Part shown: piece after piece, positions 1 through 4,397 of the stretch
Layout: every line of letters starts with the position of its first letter
Position numbering within the stretch: the first letter of the stretch is position 1
Notes under the pieces: generated by a model
Database searches by the model: none
Told to the model about the DNA's origin: nothing
Seen by the model: only the letters and a program-made list of their open reading frames with translations
Translations under genes and position numbers: made by a program
Source of the DNA: Actinomycetes bacterium
GTDB taxonomy: Bacteria; Actinomycetota; Coriobacteriia; WRKU01
DNA length: 7,087 nucleotides
Direction: 5' to 3'
NCBI GenBank assembly: GCA_009781565.1
Contig: WQXV01000057.1
Location: 1-7,087 of the forward strand

Positions 1-276
1 ACGCTCGAACACGCCGCCGAGCGCGGCACTGAGTGTGGGGGTATCGAGCGTCGTTCCCGCGAATAGGGGCGCGATGATCTCGATGCCCGCGTCCTCCAGC
101 AGGGTGGTATAGTCACTGGAGCGAAAATAAGGATTGACGATATCAAGATCGACCACCGTCACGGTCTGTCCCGCTTCACGAAGGTCCAGAGCAAGATTGA
201 TCGTCAAGTTGGTCTTGCCCACCCCGTAATGACCGGTGATAAGCGTCAATGGTTTGAGCGTCAGTGGTGAGAACAT
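1..276 (-). CDS. MinD/ParA-like P-loop ATPase (N-terminal 92 codons; runs off the left edge)
   Basis: The reading frame opens at an ATG whose A is base 276 and stays open to base 1, giving 92 residues without a stop. The protein begins MFSPLTLKPLTLITGHYGVGKTN; residues 15-23 (GHYGVGKTN) are a Walker A loop and bind nucleotide phosphate. Residues 43-52 (VDLDIVNPYF) follow a strand and match the DxD-type Walker A' region of SIMIBI-class ATPases. The loop lacks the extra lysine of the deviant KGGxGKT motif of true ParA/MinD, so this is a relative rather than a partition protein. Families with the GHYGxGKT and DLDIVNPYFRS signatures are usually annotated only as 'nucleotide-binding protein'. A strong ribosome site, GGAGGGG (280-286), lies just before the start and abuts the DegV stop 12 nt away, so the two are almost certainly co-transcribed and translationally coupled. 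Substrate and partner are unknown. The ATPase fold is secure; the family is moderately sure. Confidence 0.8.
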   Translation of the reverse strand, partial: MFSPLTLKPLTLITGHYGVGKTNLTINLALDLREAGQTVTVVDLDIVNPYFRSSDYTTLLEDAGIEIIAPLFAGTTLDTPTLSAALGGVFER

Positions 277-288
277 AGTCCCCTCCGA

Positions 289-1158
289 TCAGTACCCGAC
301 GATGAACCCGCCATCATCAGTATAAAAAGAGCAGAGGCCGCGCGTCGGCATGATACGGATGCTCTTGACGCTGGCCGCCTCCTCCATGTGTTCCTTGAGC
401 TTTTGGACGACCTCGGGCGCATTGCAGTGGCTGATGATGACCGGCAGCCCCTCGAAACTCTTGAACTCCTTCATGCGCTCGATCATCTTGCGCAGCATCG
501 CCTTCTCGCCACGCGGTTTGTCCAATATCTCGATCTCGCCTGCTTTGGTCGCATAGGCGACCGGGCGGATCTTGAGCACTTGACCGAGCATGCCTTGATA
601 CTTGGGCATGCGCCCGTTCTTGATCAGGTTGTCGAACGAGGCCAGTGAGAAGAACAGGATGGTGCTGTCCTCGTACTCGTCGAGCTTGCGCGCCACCTCG
701 TTAAAGGACAGCCCCTGCTCGATGAGCCGCTCGGCCTCCTCGGCGATCAGGGTGAGTTTGCCTGAGGTCGCTCGAGAATCGATAACATGGATATTGCGGG
801 TGGGATCCTCAGCCTCGACCATCTCCTTGGCCTGCAGGGCGCTCTCATAGGATGCACTCAGCGAACCGGTGATGGTGATACAGATGATATTAGGGCTGCG
901 GCGGAAGGCTTCAGCATAGACACCGACCGGCGGGCACGCGCTGGTGGCCGCCCCGGGATATGCTTTGATCGCGCGCATCATCTCGGCGACATCAAGGTCG
1001 GCATCATCGACGAACTCCTTCTCGCCCACGATCACACTGAGCGGTGCGAGAACCCAATCGACGCCCCCCTGCCCGATCTTTTCCGGCATATCGCAGGAGC
1101 TATCCATCACGATGGTCCAGTCGTTGTTCGTCACAGCAGGTCCTTGTAGATCTTCCAT
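289..1158 (-). CDS. DegV family protein (FakB-like fatty-acid-binding)
   Basis: A 289-residue protein, typical of the family (about 280-290). DegV/FakB proteins bind a fatty acid in a two-domain fold and, where a FakA kinase exists, present it for phosphorylation. Family landmarks in order: VMDSSCDMP (17-25), TSACPPVGVYAEAF (72-85), ITGSLSASYESA (96-107; the serines correspond to the ligand-contacting loop), VIDSRATSG (125-133), the GRMP turn (182-185), RPVAYATKAGEI and KPRGEKAM (198-221), and VIISHCNAPE (240-249). The C-terminus reads GLCSFYTDDGGFIVGY instead of the common HxGPGA motif, marking a variant subfamily. I chose the ATG at 1158 because AGAGAGGA (1166-1173) sits 7 nt upstream; the GTG six codons earlier (1174-1176) has no suitable site. 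The gene follows the acyl-CoA synthetase by 104 nt and is closely coupled to the ATPase, suggesting a role in handling exogenous acyl chains. Family assignment is firm; the ligand is inferred. Confidence 0.93.
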   Translation of the reverse strand: MEDLQGPAVTNNDWTIVMDSSCDMPEKIGQGGVDWVLAPLSVIVGEKEFVDDADLDVAEMMRAIKAYPGAATSACPPVGVYAEAFRRSPNIICITITGSLSASYESALQAKEMVEAEDPTRNIHVIDSRATSGKLTLIAEEAERLIEQGLSFNEVARKLDEYEDSTILFFSLASFDNLIKNGRMPKYQGMLGQVLKIRPVAYATKAGEIEILDKPRGEKAMLRKMIERMKEFKSFEGLPVIISHCNAPEVVQKLKEHMEEAASVKSIRIMPTRGLCSFYTDDGGFIVGY

Positions 1159-1165
1159 CGGCAGG

Positions 1166-1173
1166 TCCTCTCT
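1166..1173 (-). promoter_or_regulatory. Ribosome binding site that fixes the degV-type gene start
   Basis: On the minus strand these bases read AGAGAGGA, 7 nt before the ATG at 1158. The alternative in-frame GTG at 1174-1176 overlaps this purine run and has no good site at the right distance, its nearest purine run being about 17 nt away. This favours the shorter protein. Confidence 0.6.
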
Positions 1174-1196
1174 CACGGTGGTACCCGTCTCGCCTT

Positions 1197-1237
1197 CTTG
1201 CCACTCACGGTCACGCTATCTTGAGAGTGATGGCAAG
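1197..1237. repeat. Inverted repeat between the synthetase and DegV genes
   Basis: CTTGCCA (1197-1203) and TGGCAAG (1231-1237) are perfectly complementary arms of 7 bp around a 27-bp loop, in the 104-nt gap between the synthetase stop and the DegV start. In the leftward transcript the hairpin would lie about 40 nt upstream of the DegV ATG. There is no following T-run, so it is not a classic intrinsic terminator. It could be a weak attenuator, an operator half-site pair or chance. I see no convincing -35/-10 pair in this gap, so DegV may be read through from upstream. Confidence 0.3.
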
Positions 1238-1262
1238 CTACTCTTTATTGTCTCACGATGTG

Positions 1263-3023
1263 CTACACGAGTCCTGATGCTGCTTGAGCTTCGCGTGCCT
1301 TTTGCTCATCTGCTTCGCGGATGGCACCGCGACGTATCTTGCCGTTGACCGTCTTGGGAAGCTCATCGACATAATCGATGATGCGCGGATACTTATAGGG
1401 AGCGGTCGTGGTCTTGACGTGGGTCTGTAGTTCCTTCGTGAGCTCGTCGCTCGGCTCAAAGCCGTCGGCTAGCACGATGGTCGCCTTGACTGCGTAGCCA
1501 CGCACATCATCAGGCACCCCGGTCACCGCACACTCCTTGACCGCATCGTGCTCGAGCAGAACGCTCTCGACCTCGAAGGGCCCGATACGGTAGCCGCTGC
1601 TCTTGATGACGTCGTCGTTTCGCCCCACATACCAGTAGTAACCATCCTCATCGACCCAGGCGAGATCTCCGGTGTGATAGAACCCATCACGGATCGCACG
1701 CTCGGTGCGCTCCTCGTCACGATAGTAGCAGGTCATGATGCCTTCGGGCTTGCCCGAACGCATATCGATGACGATCTCGCCGGTCTGTCCGCGATTACAG
1801 GGACGCCCGTCCTCAGTGTGCAGATCGACTGAGAGATGCGGTGAGGGTTTCCCCATCGATCCGGCCCGTGGCTTCGAGCCGATCACATTGAAGATCGAGA
1901 GTACGGTCTCGGTCTGACCAAATCCCTCATACATCTCCAGCCCTGTCGCCTCTTTCCACATCTCGAAGAGATCGGGGTTGAGTGCCTCTCCTGCCGTGGT
2001 CGAATAGACCAGCTTGGACAGATCATACTTCTCGATGCCGGCTGCTGCCATCAAGCGATACATCGTGGGCGGACAGCACAGCGTGGTGATGCCGTATTTC
2101 TCCATCAGTGCCAAGATGTCGTCGGCGTTGAAACGGTCGAAGTCGTAGGTGAACACGCATGCCTCCATCAACCACTGACCGTAAAGTTTGCCCCACACGG
2201 CTTTGCCCCATCCGGTATCTGCGATCGTCAGATGCGCTCCCCCATCGGAGGTGACGTTATGCCAGTGTTTAGCGGTCACGATGTGGGCAAGCGCATAGGA
2301 TCCATCGTGCAGTACCATCTTGGGGTTACCGGTCGTCCCGCTGGAGAAATACAGCAGGAACGGATCGTGGACCGAGGTCGCGATACGCGTGAAGCTCTCA
2401 TCAGCTTCGCGCACGCTCTTGTTGAAATCAAGCCAGCCGTCGCGCTCTGGCGCGTCCAACTCGCAGACATGATCGGGTCCGCTCAGGTGTGACTGGTCAT
2501 CCAGTGCCAGACCGGCACCTCCCCCATTGAGCAGGATCTTGTACTCGAGTGAAGGACACTTGCTGGCAACATTGTCGACGGTATCAGCGATATCTCCTGC
2601 ATTCGTAGCGATGATCGCCTTGGTCGAACTCGCATTGATGCGGTATTCAAGGTCATGTTCTTTGAGCATGAAGGTCGCCGGTATCATGATCGCACCCAGC
2701 TTGTGCAGCGCGATCGCGATGAACCAGAACTGATAGTGGCGCCGCGCGATGACCATCACCGGGTCGCCCTTGCCAATACCTAACGAAGCCAAAAAGTTGG
2801 CGGTCCGATTCGACCAGACCTTGATGTCCTCGAAGGTGAAGTGGTGTTCCTCGCCTTCAGGATTGGTCCAGATCATGGCCAGACGGTCCGGCTCGGTGTC
2901 GGCGATACGGTCGACCACATCGTAGCCGAAGTTGAACCGGTCCGGATAGGTCAGTGAGAAATCAGAGAGTACGCCGTCGCTGTCGTAGAGCTCGGCGACA
3001 TAGGTCTTATGAAGGTTTTGCAT
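1263..3023 (-). CDS. AMP-forming acyl-CoA synthetase, medium-chain (MACS) type
   Basis: A 586-residue adenylate-forming enzyme that would activate a carboxylic acid with ATP to an acyl-AMP and then transfer it to CoA in the cytosol. All core motifs are present: phosphate loop YFSSGTTGNPK (225-235), YEGFGQTET (365-373), YHTGDLAW (449-456), the hinge region GRNDDVIKSSGYRIGPFE (467-484) and, in the mobile C-terminal domain, PKTVNGK (556-562), whose Lys562 is the expected adenylation lysine. The GQTET and SSGYRIGPFEVE wording fits medium-chain/MACS-like synthetases better than acetyl-CoA synthetase. The acid used cannot be read from sequence; short branched, medium-chain or aromatic acids are all possible. 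The start ATG has AAGGAG (3035-3040) upstream with a long 11-nt spacer; that site overlaps the TAA of the preceding regulator gene, indicating translational coupling. No frameshift or missing motif is seen. The enzyme class is firm; the substrate is unknown. Confidence 0.95.
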   Translation of the reverse strand: MQNLHKTYVAELYDSDGVLSDFSLTYPDRFNFGYDVVDRIADTEPDRLAMIWTNPEGEEHHFTFEDIKVWSNRTANFLASLGIGKGDPVMVIARRHYQFWFIAIALHKLGAIMIPATFMLKEHDLEYRINASSTKAIIATNAGDIADTVDNVASKCPSLEYKILLNGGGAGLALDDQSHLSGPDHVCELDAPERDGWLDFNKSVREADESFTRIATSVHDPFLLYFSSGTTGNPKMVLHDGSYALAHIVTAKHWHNVTSDGGAHLTIADTGWGKAVWGKLYGQWLMEACVFTYDFDRFNADDILALMEKYGITTLCCPPTMYRLMAAAGIEKYDLSKLVYSTTAGEALNPDLFEMWKEATGLEMYEGFGQTETVLSIFNVIGSKPRAGSMGKPSPHLSVDLHTEDGRPCNRGQTGEIVIDMRSGKPEGIMTCYYRDEERTERAIRDGFYHTGDLAWVDEDGYYWYVGRNDDVIKSSGYRIGPFEVESVLLEHDAVKECAVTGVPDDVRGYAVKATIVLADGFEPSDELTKELQTHVKTTTAPYKYPRIIDYVDELPKTVNGKIRRGAIREADEQKAREAQAASGLV

Positions 3024-3039
3024 GAGACTTGAGGCTCCT

Positions 3040-3621
3040 TTATATATCTTTGGGATCTTTGAGGACGACCGCTAAGAACGTGCACGGCCCTCCCCCGATC
3101 GCGATCATGCCGTGGTCTCTGTTGCTGTCATAGAGCACGGTATCTCCCGGATTGAGATCCTCGGTGTGTCCGTCGTGGGCAAATCGCATCTGACCACTGA
3201 TGATGTAGTTGAACTCCTGGCCGGCATGCGACTGCATCTTGATGGGCGCGTCCTGCTCGCTTTCACGATACGGCGCGGTCACCAAGAAGGGCTCGGCAAG
3301 TTTGTCTTTGAACTCGGGCGCAAGGTGGAGGTATTTGAAGCCCTCATCGCGCTTGATCTCAAGCCCTTCGCCCTTGCGCATCACAGAGTACCCGGTCAGA
3401 TGGGGTCCTTCTCCGGTGAGCAGGTCGATCATGTCCACACCCAGCTTTTCAGCGGTGCGATAGAGGAATGTGAAGCTGAAGTCGTACCCACCGGCTTCGG
3501 CTTCGAGGTATTTTGCCTCGTCAATCCCGATGGCGCTTGCCATATCGGCAGGCGAAAACCCCATATCCTCGCGAAGCGAATAGATACGCGTTGCGATCTG
3601 TTGAATGGTCGGTTGATCCAT
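3040..3621 (-). CDS. XRE helix-turn-helix regulator with C-terminal cupin sensor
   Basis: A 193-residue protein of the common XRE-cupin regulator architecture. The N-terminal HTH spans about residues 6-68 (IQQIATRIYSLRED through GVDMIDLL) and would bind DNA as a dimer. A linker precedes a small cupin barrel at about 110-190: motif 1 is HAGQEFNYIISG (132-143, with His132 and Glu136) and motif 2 is NPGDTVLYDSNRDHGM (157-172, with His170). These positions often bind a metal or small ligand, so the cupin is presumably the effector sensor. The ATG is preceded by AGAAGGAA (3628-3635) at a 6-nt distance. The gene lies 16 nt upstream of the acyl-CoA synthetase on the same strand, so it probably senses that enzyme's acid substrate or acyl-CoA product and controls its own operon. 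Whether it activates or represses cannot be told. The architecture is firm; the effector is inferred. Confidence 0.93.
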   Translation of the reverse strand: MDQPTIQQIATRIYSLREDMGFSPADMASAIGIDEAKYLEAEAGGYDFSFTFLYRTAEKLGVDMIDLLTGEGPHLTGYSVMRKGEGLEIKRDEGFKYLHLAPEFKDKLAEPFLVTAPYRESEQDAPIKMQSHAGQEFNYIISGQMRFAHDGHTEDLNPGDTVLYDSNRDHGMIAIGGGPCTFLAVVLKDPKDI

Positions 3622-3644
3622 GATGTGTTCCTTCTGTTCGGCTC

Positions 3645-3674
3645 TTTATAGAGCACACTGCTACCTACTGTTAG
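3645..3674 (-). promoter_or_regulatory. Candidate sigma70-type promoter of the regulator-synthetase operon
   Basis: Minus strand: CTAACA (3669-3674, 4 of 6 matches to TTGACA), an 18-bp spacer and TATAAA (3645-3650, 5 of 6 matches to TATAAT). Transcription would begin near 3638, leaving a short leader that contains the AGAAGGAA ribosome site. The -35 match is mediocre; no better pair was found by eye. Confidence 0.35.
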
Positions 3675-3680
3675 TCACTG
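3657..3680. repeat. Three ACTG repeats phased every 10 bp inside the promoter
   Basis: ACTG occurs at 3657-3660, 3667-3670 and 3677-3680, starting exactly 10 bp apart. The outer two extend to CACTGC, at 3656-3661 and 3676-3681. The run overlaps the spacer and -35 of the candidate promoter, so all copies face one side of the helix. This could be an operator for a regulator binding cooperatively, or a short chance periodicity. Confidence 0.35.
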
Positions 3681-3686
3681 CAACAT

Positions 3687-3711
3687 CAAATGCTTCCCTA
3701 GGTCGCATTTG
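3687..3711. repeat. Inverted repeat, likely regulator-binding dyad
   Basis: CAAATGC (3687-3693) and GCATTTG (3705-3711) are perfect 7-bp inverted arms around an 11-bp centre that contains the palindrome CCTAGG. The dyad centre (3699) is about 61 bp upstream of the inferred start of leftward transcription near 3638, a typical activator position. There is no T-run, so it is not a terminator. It is the best candidate operator for the neighbouring XRE-cupin protein or for the divergent gene. Confidence 0.45.
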
Positions 3712-3767
3712 TCATTCCCACAGTTTGGTTGCATACCAGCATACCGCACATTACTGATAAGGTCGCA
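3700..3767. repeat. 8-bp direct repeat AGGTCGCA, 60 bp apart
   Basis: AGGTCGCA occurs at 3700-3707 and again at 3760-3767, exactly 60 bp apart. The first copy overlaps the right arm of the CAAATGC dyad and the second lies in the centre of the ACTGAT dyad, so each copy is embedded in a palindrome. This hints at two related protein-binding sites. Confidence 0.35.
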
Positions 3768-3804
3768 AATCAGTCGGTCCAAGCTGCGGCACAATGGTAT
3801 GCTG
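3737..3804. repeat. 9-bp inverted repeat upstream of the small alanine-rich gene
   Basis: CAGCATACC (3737-3745) and GGTATGCTG (3796-3804) are perfect inverted copies 50 bp apart. A partial direct copy, GCATACC, precedes the left arm at 3731-3737. In RNA the arms could close a long hairpin ahead of the ribosome site at 3825. In DNA they could be separate operator half-sites. Confidence 0.35.
3753..3774. repeat. Inverted repeat ACTGAT-N10-ATCAGT
   Basis: Perfect 6-bp arms (3753-3758 and 3769-3774) flank AAGGTCGCAA. The dyad lies between the arms of the 9-bp repeat and 63 bp upstream of the start of the plus-strand gene. It is a plausible operator; the short arms could also arise by chance. Confidence 0.35.
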
Positions 3805-3824
3805 ATAGTATCGAAACACATGAG

Positions 3825-3831
3825 AAAGGAG
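3825..3831 (+). promoter_or_regulatory. Ribosome binding site of the small alanine-rich gene
   Basis: AAAGGAG lies 5 nt before the ATG at 3837. It decides the start: the frame is open back to an ATG at 3729, but that codon has no such site and the extra 36 residues would be encoded by the repeat-rich regulatory stretch. Confidence 0.75.
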
Positions 3832-3836
3832 TCATC

Positions 3837-4187
3837 ATGTCAGATGGTACGAAGTACGGCGACTACATCCGCGAAAAAGGACCTGATGTCGTTGATAAAC
3901 TGGGGGCTGCTGCCGATGTGGCTGTCGAGCAGACCACGATCGCGGTCGAGCAGATCAAGGACGCCTCAGCCGATGCACGCGAGAAGATCGCCATCAAGTT
4001 CGCCGAGGCAGCACGCAAAGCGGCCGATCGCGCCGATAAAGCTGCTGCAGAAGCCAACCTTCAGGCTGAGGAGGCTGCCAAGGCAGCCGAGGCGGTCTCA
4101 GCATGCGCTGCTGAAAACGTCACGGTGATCGCAGATGAGAGTGATGATGAGGACGCCGTCGAGACGATCGATACCGTCGACGAGTAG
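3837..4187 (+). CDS. Small alanine-rich acidic helical protein, function unknown
   Basis: A 116-residue protein that I do not recognise. About 26% is alanine (30 residues by count). Residues 1-20 (MSDGTKYGDYIREKGPDVVD) form a mixed N-terminus. From about 20 to 93 there is an almost uninterrupted Ala/Glu/Lys/Asp pattern with no proline, expected to form long amphipathic or coiled-coil helix. The C-terminal 16 residues (ESDDEDAVETIDTVDE) are an acidic tail. There is one cysteine (90), no signal peptide and no membrane segment. The look is reminiscent of phasin-like, apolipoprotein-like or stress-type helical proteins, but composition alone cannot distinguish them. The strong ribosome site, codon periodicity and immediate strong terminator argue that it is a real monocistronic gene. 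It is divergent from the regulator-synthetase operon and convergent with rpoC. Existence is likely; function is unassigned. Confidence 0.8.
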   Translation: MSDGTKYGDYIREKGPDVVDKLGAAADVAVEQTTIAVEQIKDASADAREKIAIKFAEAARKAADRADKAAAEANLQAEEAAKAAEAVSACAAENVTVIADESDDEDAVETIDTVDE

Positions 4188-4207
4188 ACGCTTACCCATC
4201 GCATACC

Positions 4208-4238
4208 AAAGAGTCCGGCAATGCCGGACTCTTTTCTT
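4208..4238 (+). terminator. Intrinsic terminator of the small alanine-rich gene
   Basis: A perfect 12-bp stem, AAAGAGTCCGGC (4208-4219) with GCCGGACTCTTT (4223-4234) and an AAT loop, followed by a T-rich tail (TCTT). It lies 20 nt after the TAG. In the opposite direction the same stem is followed by only TTTGG, so termination of rpoC transcripts there is possible but weaker. Confidence 0.9.
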
Positions 4239-4302
4239 GTATTAGTGAGAGCGTCTTCTGCTCATTTTGCCACCGCTGAGTTGAGGGAATACGCGGAAAG
4301 CA

Positions 4303-4334
4303 TGCGGAGGTATGCGACTGCGCGCAGTTCCGCA
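4303..4334. repeat. Palindrome-rich segment in the rpoC 3' flank
   Basis: A perfect 12-bp palindrome, ACTGCGCGCAGT (4317-4328), lies within a looser inverted pair TGCGGA (4303-4308) and TCCGCA (4329-4334). It is noncoding on both strands as far as I can judge, and may fold in the rpoC 3' untranslated RNA. It has no T-run. Confidence 0.35.
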
Positions 4335-4352
4335 GGCGAAGCCGAGGACTGT

Positions 4353-4382
4353 TTGAGCACGGCGTATACCCCGCGTGCTCAA
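4353..4382 (-). other. Hairpin just after the rpoC stop
   Basis: On the minus strand TTGAGCACG (4374-4382) pairs perfectly with CGTGCTCAA (4353-4361) around a 12-nt loop, beginning 15 nt after the rpoC TAA. The 9-bp GC-rich stem is followed by ACAGTCC rather than a T-run, so it is either a non-canonical or Rho-assisted terminator or a 3'-end stabilising structure. Confidence 0.5.
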
Positions 4383-4397
4383 CCGCGTCTTGCTGGC

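Noticed and set aside
1159..1176. GTG start for the DegV protein at 1174-1176
   Set aside because: No suitable ribosome site lies upstream of it, and the internal ATG at 1158 has AGAGAGGA at 7 nt.
3112..3651. Plus-strand open frame of 179 codons opposite the regulator
   Set aside because: The XRE-cupin protein on the minus strand has clear domains across the same bases.
3729..3836. Upstream extension of the small alanine-rich protein to an ATG at 3729
   Set aside because: There is no ribosome site at 3729, while AAAGGAG stands 5 nt before the ATG at 3837. The extension also covers the repeat-rich regulatory stretch.
4208..4238. Fully bidirectional terminator also serving rpoC
   Set aside because: In the leftward direction the stem is followed by TTTGG only, so strong termination of rpoC there is not supported, though weak termination is possible.
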